NCBI RefSeq assembly: GCF_000430545.1
Contig: NZ_KE387165.1
Coordinates: 728-64,727, forward strand
Length of the DNA: 64,000 nt
Direction of reading: 5' to 3'
Source: Tenacibaculum ovolyticum DSM 18103
GTDB lineage: Bacteria > Bacteroidota > Bacteroidia > Flavobacteriales > Flavobacteriaceae
Shown piece after piece: positions 1 through 9,210 of this stretch; the stretch's first letter is position 1, and every line of letters starts with the position of its first letter. The notes below the pieces were generated by a model. The model saw only the letters and a list, made by a program, of their open reading frames with translations. It was not told where the DNA came from and searched no databases. Made by a program: the position numbers and the translations under genes.

Positions 1-2894
1 CCGGTTGTTGTCGTTGTTACTGTTCCTGCTCCTTGACATCGTGTACTAGTTGCTGGACTAAATGCTGCAATGGTGACTGTTGGGGTTACTGTTACAATTG
101 GCTTATCAATAAGTTCACTACTACAAGTACCGTTTGATGCAAGAATGTTATATGTTGTATTTACTATTGGAGTTACATTAAAATTAATATTACCTCCAGT
201 TCCTGCGATTACTGAACCTACGTTACTGTCATCACTATCCAATCTTAATTGGTAATTCACACCAGAAACACTCGAGCTTAGCGTTATTGTTGCTGTAGCT
301 CCTAAACAAATTGTATCATCACTTACAGCTAGTGTGTCATCTACAACACACAAAGTAGCACTAGTTTTTTCTCCACATGAATTATTAGCATGTTTAACTA
401 CAACGTAATACGTTTTACCATTTAAACTTGCATTTGGATTTATTCCTAAAACTGAAGTTGTAACATTACTATATGGAGATGTGTTGGTAAGTATCGTTCC
501 TCCTGAATCTGGATCTCCGTCATACCACTGATACGTTAAACCACCAGTTGCATTATTTGGCACACTATAATTAGGTGTTCCTGTTGTGAATGACGTCGCT
601 TGATCAGCTGATGATACAACTGTAAAACTCACTGAACTTGTACTAACAGACGTAGAAACATTGCTTGGAGCAGTATCTATATCTATATTTACTGCTAATA
701 TTTCTCCACCTACTACTCCGTCATAACTAGTTCCTAAAATTGCACCTCCAGTTGTTACTTGACCTGATGCATTAAATCCGTCTCCATCTAATATACCATC
801 TGAATTAGTATCTACTCCTCCTGATTCTAAAACATCATTACATCCATCCTTATCTGAATCTAAATCTTGATAATCAGGTGTTCCATCATCATCTGTATCA
901 ACAGATGTACATCCTTCAACAATAACCTCTATTGCATCTCCTCCACTTCCTTCTACTCCTGTTCCTGTCCAATTAAATGTAAGTGTCGTAAATGTTCCTA
1001 TTACGGCCACAGATCCAGCAGCTGTTCCTTCTAAAAGCCCCATTAGAGCTTCTGTACCTGTACTCGTTAATCCTGTTTGGTTAGATCTTCTTATAAAATT
1101 ACCTTGCACTTCAAAATCATCTGTTCCTGACAATCGAGATAATGTACCCCCTGAGGTTAATTCAAATTCTAAAGAATTAGAAGTCGTTCCACTTGCCCCT
1201 CCTAATCTATCTAAATGAATTACTGGATTAGTTACTGGATCAGTAAAGGTAATTGTAACAACACCTGAACCCTTATCATCTGCGGGTAAGTCAATATCTG
1301 TTGCAGATGCATCTGGTGTACTATCCCAATTAAGATCTAATAAAAAAGAGTTTGCTCCAACTAATGAACCTGATGCTGATGTCCAAAAATCAGTCGGTCC
1401 AAAATTTGCTGAAGTACTACTTCCAAAATTATTTGCATTTCCTGAAAAACTTGTTGTTACAGTTACTCCCGTTCCACTTCCTACCGTAGATGTAAATGAA
1501 AAAGGTGCTATTGAACCATTACTCGGGTTTGTTCCTGCCCAAACTCCACTCGCTTGCCCAGTACATAAACCTTCAGCAGTATCTAATATTCCATCATTAT
1601 CATCATCTAAATCAGTAGCATCATCTATACCATCACCATCATTATCCGGTAAAACCGTAACCGTAACTGTAGATGAACTACAATTGGTAGGCGCTGGCTT
1701 ACATGTACTATAAAATAATGTATATACACCAGGCGCTGTTCCCGGTGCTACATTAACTGCTCCTGTACTTGTATTTAAACTAACTCCCGCATTTGTTGAA
1801 CCTACTTCTACCAAGTCTACCTCTGAGACTGGAGGGTTTGTTACAGACCCTACAGTATCATTTACTAAAACGTTTGCCACTGCAACTCCTCCTGAAGTTG
1901 TAACAACAGTTCCAGAGTCACTATTTGCTATAATAACTGGAAGCCCCCCTACGCTTGACACAAATACACCTGAATCTAAGCTTTGATCACCTACATCTGC
2001 TATTGCAATTTTCATATGATAAGTAACACCAACTATTAAATTTATATTTGTTGTAAATTTTTTAGTTATTCCATTAAACTCTACGTTAATAGGCTTTGCC
2101 TGATCATTTAAACTACAAGTAGCTGAATTATTAGGGTCTGCATCATTATCAAGACTATGCCCATTATTAATATATAAAGCTGATTGTGTTAAATCTGTTG
2201 GAGTTGTCCCATCTTGTGCACAACCTTTAAACCCCGCATTTAAATTATTAATTGACACCGCATTAGAAGTACCTGGTACTATTGCTAAATTTAAGGCAGG
2301 TGTTTCTCCAAAATCATAAGTATTGTTATTATTTATATCTCCATCTGGAACTCCAGGATCAGACCCTGTGGGATCTGAAACAAAGAAACCAAATACATCA
2401 TTAAAAACTGACCCAACATAATCTGGAAATTCTTCTGAACCAAATTGATACTCAACCAAAACTCCTGTGTAATTTGGTTGCGCAACAAAATCAAATTCAA
2501 AAACAACAACATCTCTATTTGCTGTTGTATTTATATTTATTAAATCTTCATCATTAAAACCAAAGCCTCCATCAAATCCTTCGGAATTATAATTATTTAG
2601 ATTGTTATTATTAAAAGTTGTTGCTATAGATGCAGTGGAAAATGCAATTCCACTATCAACTTCTAAAGCAGCTCCAGCAATTCCATTTGAGAAAATACCT
2701 AACTGAGTTCCTACTCCAGAAGTTATTACAGGATTACTAATAATAATACCTGATGACTGCAACTCCGTAGCTATTGCTGCGGCTGTAGGATTTGTACTAT
2801 ATGTTGCTTGTGAAAAGGTTGCATTTATTTTTATAAATAAAAATAGAATGAGTAATAAAGAAAGTTTGTTTTTAAAAAAGTACTTTTTAATCAT
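1..2894 (-). CDS. Large secreted adhesin, choice-of-anchor L domain (partial, N-terminal part)
   Basis: The open frame starts at the ATG at 2892-2894 and runs off the left edge without a stop, giving at least 964 residues. It opens with Lys-rich residues and a hydrophobic stretch ending around NATFSQ, a Sec signal peptide. Residues about 25-300 match the choice-of-anchor L domain (TELQSSGIIISNPVITSG, then SGIAFSTA and VVFEFDF). Two Asp-rich thrombospondin type 3-like stretches follow (DNDGDGIDDATDLDDDNDG near residue 415, DTDDDGTPDYQDLDSDKDG near 680), probably binding calcium. After these come Thr/Ser-rich Ig-like modules. Such proteins in Flavobacteriia are usually exported by the type IX system as surface adhesins, but the C-terminal sorting signal lies outside the window. 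The class is well supported; the ligand is unknown. Confidence 0.85.
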   Translation of the reverse strand, partial: MIKKYFFKNKLSLLLILFLFIKINATFSQATYSTNPTAAAIATELQSSGIIISNPVITSGVGTQLGIFSNGIAGAALEVDSGIAFSTASIATTFNNNNLNNYNSEGFDGGFGFNDEDLININTTANRDVVVFEFDFVAQPNYTGVLVEYQFGSEEFPDYVGSVFNDVFGFFVSDPTGSDPGVPDGDINNNNTYDFGETPALNLAIVPGTSNAVSINNLNAGFKGCAQDGTTPTDLTQSALYINNGHSLDNDADPNNSATCSLNDQAKPINVEFNGITKKFTTNINLIVGVTYHMKIAIADVGDQSLDSGVFVSSVGGLPVIIANSDSGTVVTTSGGVAVANVLVNDTVGSVTNPPVSEVDLVEVGSTNAGVSLNTSTGAVNVAPGTAPGVYTLFYSTCKPAPTNCSSSTVTVTVLPDNDGDGIDDATDLDDDNDGILDTAEGLCTGQASGVWAGTNPSNGSIAPFSFTSTVGSGTGVTVTTSFSGNANNFGSSTSANFGPTDFWTSASGSLVGANSFLLDLNWDSTPDASATDIDLPADDKGSGVVTITFTDPVTNPVIHLDRLGGASGTTSNSLEFELTSGGTLSRLSGTDDFEVQGNFIRRSNQTGLTSTGTEALMGLLEGTAAGSVAVIGTFTTLTFNWTGTGVEGSGGDAIEVIVEGCTSVDTDDDGTPDYQDLDSDKDGCNDVLESGGVDTNSDGILDGDGFNASGQVTTGGAILGTSYDGVVGGEILAVNIDIDTAPSNVSTSVSTSSVSFTVVSSADQATSFTTGTPNYSVPNNATGGLTYQWYDGDPDSGGTILTNTSPYSNVTTSVLGINPNASLNGKTYYVVVKHANNSCGEKTSATLCVVDDTLAVSDDTICLGATATITLSSSVSGVNYQLRLDSDDSNVGSVIAGTGGNINFNVTPIVNTTYNILASNGTCSSELIDKPIVTVTPTVTIAAFSPATSTRCQGAGTVTTTTT

Positions 2895-3479
2895 AATTTA
2901 GAGGATTAGATTAATTAATTAATTTTGGTTGTTGATTATATAAGCTATAAACAGATAGTTAATCTGTTTATGAATTAATTTTTTATTTTAAATTTTTAAG
3001 TATACTTAAACAGCTTCATTTTCTTAAAACATTAATATACATTTTGGTCTAAATAATTCTTCTTTAACAGAATAAACAAAAGACATATTATTATTTATTT
3101 TATCTTGTTAACACACCACAAAACTACTTATCAGCTCCGACACAAAGAATAACAACATTTATACTTAACTGATACACTTACTTATCTTGAAAACTATTTT
3201 CAAAAAAAACGCACCAATTACTAAAAGTTAGACTACTTAACTATTAGCTAAAAATGTTAATAAAAAAATCATTTGGTAACTGATCCCCCCATTGGAAGCA
3301 ATACTCAAAATATTAACAACAATTTAACAAATAATTCGGTTAAATCCAAAAAAATATTTTTCACTAAAAAAACAAAAAAAAACAATCATCTAACAAACAA
3401 ACATTTAAAATATATTCTAATAAAAAAGTGTGCCTAAATAATTACTCAATGTATTTAATAAAAAAAGTAAAACAACTTA

Positions 3480-3506
3480 TTTTACCATAAAAAAAGTATG
3501 GTAAAA
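3480..3506. other. Hairpin with 10-bp stem
   Basis: TTTTACCATA at 3480-3489 pairs with TATGGTAAAA at 3497-3506 around an A-rich loop. It could be a terminator or an operator; nothing adjacent decides between them. Confidence 0.45.
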
Positions 3507-3690
3507 CCGTAAAATTCACAAAATAGTCAACACCTATATTAAGCGAGTATTAAACCGCACAAAACAAACATAAAGGACTAACATACAGTTTGTTGCGAAA
3601 TTAAATTTCTATAAAACAGACACATACACAAGCTATTTCACAAATAAATTATGACTCTTCATTAAATACTTACTACATTAATCATAATAG

Positions 3691-4365
3691 TAAGACACTT
3701 TTATTTGTAGCAAGTCACATAAATTAATCTTTTAGTTATTGTTAAAAAAAATAAAATCAAGTAAATAGAAATACCATAAGAAAAAACCAAAAAGAAGAGG
3801 TCATAAAATTAACAGAAAGCAAAAAAAGAGCTTTTAAACTAAAATAACAATTACCATAAGAAGTCAATACTCTTTGTTACCTACAGAAAAAGAAGTGTAA
3901 TAATTTATTATTTTCAAAACGAAATTACCAAGAAGCTAACACATAATTCATGAGCAATAATAATTTGCTCTAGTAGCACTACTCAAACATCTTTTATTAA
4001 ATATTTAGAAACGATTAAAAATAGTATCATTGTAAGTCATCTTACTATACAGCCCTAAAACTGAAAAGAACTACTCTTTTTCATAATACCGAAAGAGAAC
4101 TGTAAAATATACTGTAATAGAAAAGACCTTAAACTTTCGTTTAAGGCCTTTTCATCTAACCAAACTTAGTATAAAAACTAACTACTACTATTTTTAATCC
4201 CATAAAACATTTTAATAAACTTCTCCTTTTAGAGTTTCCTTAAAAAAGGTTTTCATCTTACTCAGAGAAGTTATGCAAGGGGATATATCTTTTAATATTT
4301 TCTTGACATATAACTTTGTCTACATTAAATAAGACACTCTTATTTATGATAAGTCACATAAGTTC
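3691..4365. repeat. Imperfect direct repeat (copies at 3691-3726 and 4330-4365)
   Basis: Both copies begin TAAGACACT, continue with TTATTT and end with AAGTCACATAA; roughly 29 of 36 positions agree. The preceding bases (CTACATTAA) are also similar. They may be duplicated regulatory or 3'-end sequence. The function is unknown. Confidence 0.5.
4121..4154. terminator. Probable bidirectional rho-independent terminator
   Basis: AAAAGACCTTAAAC and GTTTAAGGCCTTTT form a 14-bp stem with one G:U-type mismatch and a TTTC loop, with A/T runs on both sides. No intact gene ends directly beside it, so it may be left over from a lost gene. Confidence 0.6.
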
Positions 4366-4400
4366 AAAAAAAAACTCAAAAAAAGTTTTTTTTGAGTTTT
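4366..4400 (-). terminator. Terminator of the prmA-clpS transcript
   Basis: AAAACTCAAAAAAA and TTTTTTTGAGTTTT form a long A/T-rich stem directly after the stop codon at 4400-4402, followed on the minus strand by T-rich sequence. Confidence 0.7.
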
Positions 4401-4672
4401 TAATATAAATATTTTCTTAAAATGATTCGATGTTCTGGCTTAGACTTATCGTAATCATCTACGAGTACTTCTAATATTTCTGGCTTTTCGAAACCAACCT
4501 CTAATTTTGATTTATATTTAGAGACATATAATTTATAAACTTCTTTATTTTTTTCGAATATTAAAAAATGATGTTCATTTAAGATCGAAAAACAGATTTC
4601 ATTTCCTGAAAAAACTTCTGATTTATCTTTTATAAAATCAGAAAATTCGTAGTATCTAAAAACACTTTCCAT
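4400..4672 (-). CDS. Hypothetical protein downstream of clpS
   Basis: A 90-residue soluble protein I do not recognise (begins MESVFRYYEFSDF, ends IILRKYLY), rich in Glu, Lys and Tyr, with no signal peptide or membrane segment. I use the ATG at 4670-4672; an in-frame TTG at 4681 would overlap the clpS stop. The ATG lies one base after the clpS stop and the gene ends at a strong terminator, so it is probably the last gene of the tpiA-prmA-clpS transcript. A link to ClpS-dependent proteolysis would be inference from position only. Confidence 0.7.
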   Translation of the reverse strand: MESVFRYYEFSDFIKDKSEVFSGNEICFSILNEHHFLIFEKNKEVYKLYVSKYKSKLEVGFEKPEILEVLVDDYDKSKPEHRIILRKYLY

Positions 4673-4673
4673 A

Positions 4674-4949
4674 TTAAACAATCTCTGCCGATAAACCTAA
4701 CTGTAATAATCTTGAGCACTTAGCTTCTAAATCTTTGTACTCACCTGTTTTTACCGCGCACTTACCTTTATAATGAACTAAAACAGAACATTGCTCTGCC
4801 TGCTCTAATGTGTGATCACAAACACTTACTAGACTATCAATAACAAAATCAAAAGTATTTACATCATCATTATGTAAGATAATTTCGTGCTTTTTTGTTT
4901 CCTGAATTAAAACATCTAGCTCTTCTTGTATTTTTTCTATCGTACTCAT
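4674..4949 (-). CDS. clpS: ClpS, adaptor of the ClpAP/ClpCP protease
   Basis: A 91-residue protein. ClpS binds N-degron substrates (Leu, Phe, Tyr or Trp at the N-terminus) and hands them to the Clp ATPase. The core is visible: LHNDDVNTFDFVIDSL, in which the NDD..TFDFV segment forms the substrate pocket, then the His/Cys region and VHYKGKCAVKTG. The length is normal for the family. The start codon directly abuts the prmA stop, so the two are co-transcribed and probably translationally coupled. Confidence 0.93.
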   Translation of the reverse strand: MSTIEKIQEELDVLIQETKKHEIILHNDDVNTFDFVIDSLVSVCDHTLEQAEQCSVLVHYKGKCAVKTGEYKDLEAKCSRLLQLGLSAEIV

Positions 4950-5789
4950 TTATGCCGTTTTTTGATACTGCAAAGCTACCCAATTATTTCTTTTAATTGT
5001 CTTATTTAATGTTAAACCATATTTAGACACCTCTTCATCAATAATTATAATATCCTCACTATAAAATCCACTTAACAATAATACACCTGTTTTATTCAAA
5101 CAACTAGTATATATCTCCATATCACTTAATAAAATATTACGGTTAATATTCGCAATAATTAAATCATATTTCTTATTTACTAATAATGATGAATCTCCTT
5201 CGAAAACAGAAATATTTTTACAACCATTTCTTTCGACGTTTTCTAATGAGTTTTCATAACACCAAGCATCAATATCAATTGCATCAATTGGCTGTGCTCC
5301 TTTCATTTCAGCAAAAATTGCTAAAATTCCTGTTCCACACCCCATATCTAACACTTTCTTATTTTTAACATCTAAGTCAAGTAAGTGTTGTACCATCATA
5401 TGTGTTGTTTCATGATGCCCTGTACCAAAACTCATTTTAGGCTCAATAACAATATCATACTTTAAATTTGGGTTTTCATGAAACGGCGCTCTTATACTCA
5501 CTAAATCATCAACTTTAATTTGATTAAAGTTCTTCTCCCATTCAGCATTCCAATTTGTTTGCGCTATTTCTTTGTAATTAAAGTTAATTACAAACGCTTC
5601 TGATTTTAAAATATAAACGTCTTCTAGCATATTTTCTTTCCATTCATTTTTTTGAATGTATGCTACAACTCCGTTTTCGTTTTCAACAAAACTCTCAAAA
5701 CCAACTTCTCCTAACTCAGCTATTAAAATTTCTGTTGCTGGTTCTTTAGGTGTTACCTCAAAAGCATATTCTATATAAATATTATCCAT
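4950..5789 (-). CDS. prmA: Ribosomal protein L11 methyltransferase PrmA
   Basis: A 279-residue SAM-dependent methyltransferase that trimethylates ribosomal protein L11. The N-terminal third is the substrate-recognition domain. FGTGHHETTH (121-130) is the PrmA signature, VLDMGCGTGILAIFA (146-160) is SAM motif I, and ANINRNIL is the catalytic-site motif. The start overlaps the tpiA stop by one base and the stop touches clpS, a compact housekeeping operon common in Bacteroidota. Confidence 0.95.
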   Translation of the reverse strand: MDNIYIEYAFEVTPKEPATEILIAELGEVGFESFVENENGVVAYIQKNEWKENMLEDVYILKSEAFVINFNYKEIAQTNWNAEWEKNFNQIKVDDLVSIRAPFHENPNLKYDIVIEPKMSFGTGHHETTHMMVQHLLDLDVKNKKVLDMGCGTGILAIFAEMKGAQPIDAIDIDAWCYENSLENVERNGCKNISVFEGDSSLLVNKKYDLIIANINRNILLSDMEIYTSCLNKTGVLLLSGFYSEDIIIIDEEVSKYGLTLNKTIKRNNWVALQYQKTA

Positions 5790-6547
5790 TAAATCGATTT
5801 AATAATATCAATAAAGTCGTCTGCTTTTAAAGCTGCTCCTCCAATTAATCCTCCGTCTACATCTTCTTTTGAAAAAATCTCTTTAGCGTTGGCTGGTTTT
5901 ACACTCCCTCCATATAATACAGAAATATTATTCGCTACTTCATTTCCGTATTCATCTTTTATAATACCTCTAACAAAAGCATGCATTTCTTGTGCTTGTT
6001 CTGGTGATGCTGTTTCTCCAGTTCCGATTGCCCAAACTGGTTCGTAAGCCAAAATTATTTTAGAGAAGTCTTCTTTTTTAAGATGAAACAATCCCTTTTT
6101 AAGTTGACTTTCAACAACCTTAAAGTGATTATTAGATTTTCTATCTGCTAACAATTCACCAAAGCAAAAAATCACTTCTAACTTATTTACTAACGCTGCA
6201 TTTACTTTTTCAGCAAGAAGCTCGTCCGTTTCTCCGAAATATTCTCTACGTTCTGAATGCCCTATAAGAACTATTTTCAAACCTAAAGAAGTTAGCATAT
6301 CAGCTGAGATCTCTCCTGTAAAGGCACCACTTTTTGTTTGGTGCATATTTTGTGCAGCTACTTCTATTTTAGATTTTTTTGTTCTTTTTACAGCAGTACT
6401 TAAGTTTACAAAACTCGGTGCAATAATCACCCTAGTATTATCGTCTACTTTTTTCTTGATTCCTTTCTTAATTCCCTTAATTAACTTTTTAGTTTCATCG
6501 AGGTTATTATTCATCTTCCAATTACCTGCTACTATTTTTTTTCTCAA
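5789..6547 (-). CDS. tpiA: Triosephosphate isomerase
   Basis: A 252-residue glycolytic TIM barrel interconverting dihydroxyacetone phosphate and glyceraldehyde 3-phosphate in the cytosol. Every catalytic motif is present: NWKMN with Lys11, IGHSERR with His97, AYEPVWAIGTG with Glu169 as the base, YGGSVKP and DGGLIGGAAL for phosphate binding. It heads the tpiA-prmA-clpS string and lies 22 bases after a thioredoxin-like lipoprotein gene. Confidence 0.97.
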   Translation of the reverse strand: MRKKIVAGNWKMNNNLDETKKLIKGIKKGIKKKVDDNTRVIIAPSFVNLSTAVKRTKKSKIEVAAQNMHQTKSGAFTGEISADMLTSLGLKIVLIGHSERREYFGETDELLAEKVNAALVNKLEVIFCFGELLADRKSNNHFKVVESQLKKGLFHLKKEDFSKIILAYEPVWAIGTGETASPEQAQEMHAFVRGIIKDEYGNEVANNISVLYGGSVKPANAKEIFSKEDVDGGLIGGAALKADDFIDIIKSI

Positions 6548-6569
6548 AATTATCTTATAATTTATGTTC

Positions 6570-7064
6570 TTATTTTTCTTTTAACGCTGCTTCTAACCTT
6601 GGGTCAAACGACTCCATTACACTAGCTAAAGAAATAATACCTCTCTCGTTTACCACCATGTAACTTGGTACATCATTAATACCTAAACTTTTTGCGTACC
6701 CAGATTTAAGAGATGCTGGCAAGAAATAATGATCTCCCTCAATATTAAAGAATCTCTCTATTCCTTTTTTCCATTGAGGAATGGATTTATCTATTGATAA
6801 AAACACAAAAACAACATCAGGATTTTCTGCTTTTAATTTTTTAATTTGTGGTATACCTGAAACGCATTCCGCGCACCAAGAAGCACAAACTTCAAACATT
6901 ACTTTTTTACCTTTATATTTCGCAAGGATTTCTTTAAAAGTAATTGTTTCTTCGTTTAATGTTAAAAATTCTTCATTTAAAACCTCTTTTGAAAAAGCGG
7001 CTGGTTTTTCTGCATTACAAGATGCAAATAAAACAAAAACAGTTAAGTATAATATTATTTTCAT
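6570..7064 (-). CDS. TlpA/ResA-like thioredoxin-fold lipoprotein, intact CxxC
   Basis: A 164-residue protein with a lipoprotein signal (lipobox LFASC, Cys16) and a thioredoxin-like fold. The redox motif is CAEC at Cys64 and Cys67 inside ASWCAECVSGIP. It is probably anchored in the membrane facing the periplasm, reducing or isomerising disulfides. It is the third of three homologous genes in a row (6570-8069) that share length, lipobox and the FL(S/A)xD block; of the three, this and its neighbour keep both cysteines. The substrate is unknown. Confidence 0.88.
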   Translation of the reverse strand: MKIILYLTVFVLFASCNAEKPAAFSKEVLNEEFLTLNEETITFKEILAKYKGKKVMFEVCASWCAECVSGIPQIKKLKAENPDVVFVFLSIDKSIPQWKKGIERFFNIEGDHYFLPASLKSGYAKSLGINDVPSYMVVNERGIISLASVMESFDPRLEAALKEK

Positions 7065-7098
7065 TGGAAAAATTAGTTTTACAACTGTTAAAAATAAG

Positions 7099-7590
7099 TT
7101 ATTTTTTTAATATTTCAGTTATTAAATTGTCAGTTATTTTAGTTTCGTTAAAAATAATTATTTTACCATCTTCATTTAGCACTAAATAACGAGGAATCCA
7201 GCTTAATCCAAGAAACTTACAAAAATCTCCTTCCCATCCCGTTTTTAGATAATAATGTTGTCCTTTTATTCCTAACTTATCAACTGCTTCTTTCCATGGT
7301 TTTACACCTCTATCTAATGACAAAAACATATATACAATTTCTGGATTTGTCTTTTGAAGCTTCTTTAGTTTTGGCAGCCCTTTTAAACAATCTTTACACC
7401 AAGATGCCCAAATATCAATCACAATTTTTTTCCCTTTATTTTGTGTTAAAATATTTTCAAACTTAATCTCTTCGTTATTCATTGACACAAAAGTATCTTC
7501 CAATGCTTTACTCGAAAACTCTACGGGATTATAAACTGAGCAACTTAACAATAAATAGGTTGCAATAACCAATACTAAATTTTTTCTCAT
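7099..7590 (-). CDS. TlpA/ResA-like thioredoxin-fold lipoprotein, intact CxxC
   Basis: A 163-residue lipoprotein (lipobox LLLSC, Cys17) with a thioredoxin-like domain and the redox motif CKDC (Cys65, Cys68) in WASWCKDCLKGLP. The start overlaps the stop of the upstream paralogue in a 4-base ATGA arrangement, so translation is probably coupled. It is the closest of the three to canonical TlpA around the active site (WASWC). Confidence 0.88.
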   Translation of the reverse strand: MRKNLVLVIATYLLLSCSVYNPVEFSSKALEDTFVSMNNEEIKFENILTQNKGKKIVIDIWASWCKDCLKGLPKLKKLQKTNPEIVYMFLSLDRGVKPWKEAVDKLGIKGQHYYLKTGWEGDFCKFLGLSWIPRYLVLNEDGKIIIFNETKITDNLITEILKK

Positions 7591-8069
7591 TTTATTTTAT
7601 TTTTCACTTTCTGTGACACACTTGATGATTTGTAGAGTTTTATTTCTCCGTTTTCATCTAGTATTAAAAACCTTGGTATTGTTTTTAGTTTTAAAAACGC
7701 ACCTAATTTTCCTTTTCCTTTTTTAGGAATGTAATAATGTTGCCCTGTTACCTTTATATTTTGTAATCCTCTTTTCCAATCAAAATAAGAATGATCTACT
7801 GACAAAAAAGCATATTTAATTGATGGATTTTCTTTCTGAAAAGCAATAACATCATTAAAACTATCTTGACTTACCGGGCAGTAGGTTGCAAAAACCTGTA
7901 TAAACAATTGTTCACCTTTATTTTTCGCTAAAATTTCTTTTAAAGTAATTGAATCTCTATTTATAGTAACTAATTTCTCTTCTAATGCTTGTTTATCAAA
8001 AGATTTAGGCTGAAAAACAGCACAACTATTTAGTGTTAAAAACACTACAAAAAATAAAAATATTTTCAT
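7587..8069 (-). CDS. Thioredoxin-fold lipoprotein with degenerate active site (CxxS)
   Basis: A 160-residue lipoprotein (lipobox LNSC, Cys16), homologous to the next two genes over its whole length. At the active site it reads ATYCPVS: the first cysteine (Cys64) is kept but the resolving cysteine is Ser67, and the preceding Trp is Tyr. CxxS thioredoxins in other organisms act as mixed-disulfide traps or isomerase-like proteins, so this may have diverged in function rather than died; the frame is intact and the coupling to neighbours is tight. It starts one base after the permease stop. Confidence 0.85.
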   Translation of the reverse strand: MKIFLFFVVFLTLNSCAVFQPKSFDKQALEEKLVTINRDSITLKEILAKNKGEQLFIQVFATYCPVSQDSFNDVIAFQKENPSIKYAFLSVDHSYFDWKRGLQNIKVTGQHYYIPKKGKGKLGAFLKLKTIPRFLILDENGEIKLYKSSSVSQKVKNKIK

Positions 8070-8070
8070 T

Positions 8071-9156
8071 TTAATTTAGTTTAATTCGAGGGTCTAACCA
8101 ACTATAAATAACATCAACTAATATATTTATAAGAATAAATAATGTTGCTACTACTAAAACACTTCCCATTATAACAGGTAAATCAAGCGTATTTAATGAG
8201 TTTACAATTTCTTTCCCTAATCCATTCCAGTTAAAAATATACTCCACAAAAACTGCGCCTGCTAACATAGAGGCAAACCATCCTGAAATTGCTGTTACAA
8301 CTGGATTAAGTGAGTTTTTAAGAGCATGTTTATAAACTACTTGGTACATCGTTAATCCTTTTGCTTTGGCTGTTCTTATGTAATCTTGGTTCAAAGTTTC
8401 TAATAAAGAGTTTCTCATTAACTGTATTACAACTGCTAACGGACGAATACCTAGTACTATTGCTGGTAATAATAAGTTTTTCCATTGAATATGAGTTCCT
8501 TCTCCAAAATCATCAACCTCAAACAAACTACCCGTCATTTCTAAACTGGTATATTCATGTAATACAAAACCAAAAAACCATGCGAATAAAATTGCCGAAA
8601 AGAAAGATGGTACACTCATACCTAAAGTACTTATTATCGCAATAACACTATCGAAAAAAGTATCTTTATATAATGCTGATAAAATTCCTAAAAAAATTCC
8701 TAATCCTAAGGCGATGACTATTGCAAAAACAGCCAGAATTGCTGTATTAGGTAATGTTTCAGAAATAACTTCTGACACATTTTTTCCGTTTTTTTGAAAA
8801 GATTGTCTCAAATACGGATATTTAACAACCACATTTATATCGTTTATCGAAAACAATTTTAATGCGTCATATTTATCTTTAGTCAAAAACGTATAATCAT
8901 CAACCTGCTTGCTATGTAATGACAATAAAGAAATATCATTTAAATAATATAAATACTGTGTAAATATAGGTTTATCAAAACCATATTTTTTTCGGATATT
9001 TTTAAGTTGCTCAGTATCTTCTCGTTGATCTAACATCATTCTAGCAGGATCACCAGGCAGCACGTTAAATAAAAAGAAGATAACAGTAACAACACCAAAG
9101 AGTGTCAAAAAACCGTATAAAAATTTATTAATTACATATTGAAACATATATAACAA
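8071..9156 (-). CDS. OppB/DppB-type peptide ABC transporter permease
   Basis: A 361-residue inner-membrane permease of the binding-protein-dependent type. The N-terminus carries the family signature (LPGDPARMMLDQ) after the first membrane helix, and five further helices lie in the second half. The EAA loop, which contacts the ATPase, is QDYIRTAKAKGLTMYQVVYK followed by HALKNSLNP. A loop of about 90 residues between helices 1 and 2 is larger than in typical proteobacterial OppB. No partner permease, ATPase or binding protein is adjacent; in Bacteroidota these are often scattered. Confidence 0.88.
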   Translation of the reverse strand: MLYMFQYVINKFLYGFLTLFGVVTVIFFLFNVLPGDPARMMLDQREDTEQLKNIRKKYGFDKPIFTQYLYYLNDISLLSLHSKQVDDYTFLTKDKYDALKLFSINDINVVVKYPYLRQSFQKNGKNVSEVISETLPNTAILAVFAIVIALGLGIFLGILSALYKDTFFDSVIAIISTLGMSVPSFFSAILFAWFFGFVLHEYTSLEMTGSLFEVDDFGEGTHIQWKNLLLPAIVLGIRPLAVVIQLMRNSLLETLNQDYIRTAKAKGLTMYQVVYKHALKNSLNPVVTAISGWFASMLAGAVFVEYIFNWNGLGKEIVNSLNTLDLPVIMGSVLVVATLFILINILVDVIYSWLDPRIKLN

Positions 9157-9182
9157 AGATAAAAGAAAGTGTTAAAAAAGTG

Positions 9183-9190
9183 TACTTTTG
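9183..9190 (+). promoter_or_regulatory. Candidate -7 box of the pyrF promoter
   Basis: TACTTTTG fits the Bacteroidota -7 consensus TAnnTTTG, 20 bases before the pyrF ATG. I see no clear TTG -33 element at the expected distance, so this is tentative. Confidence 0.4.
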
Positions 9191-9210
9191 CTTAACTTTT
9201 ACAACAACTC

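Larger units (their letters stand above)
2895..4365. other. AT-rich non-coding stretch upstream of the adhesin
   Basis: About 1.5 kb without a convincing gene on either strand. It contains a 10-bp-stem hairpin (3480-3506), an imperfect direct repeat of about 36 bp (3691 and 4330), and a terminator-like hairpin (4121-4154). I see no tRNA or other recognisable RNA. The adhesin promoter probably lies in its left part. Confidence 0.6.

Noticed and set aside
70-255. Plus-strand open frame at the left edge
   Set aside because: It lies antisense inside the adhesin frame, which has domain-level support; low-complexity Thr/Val-rich antisense frames are expected there.
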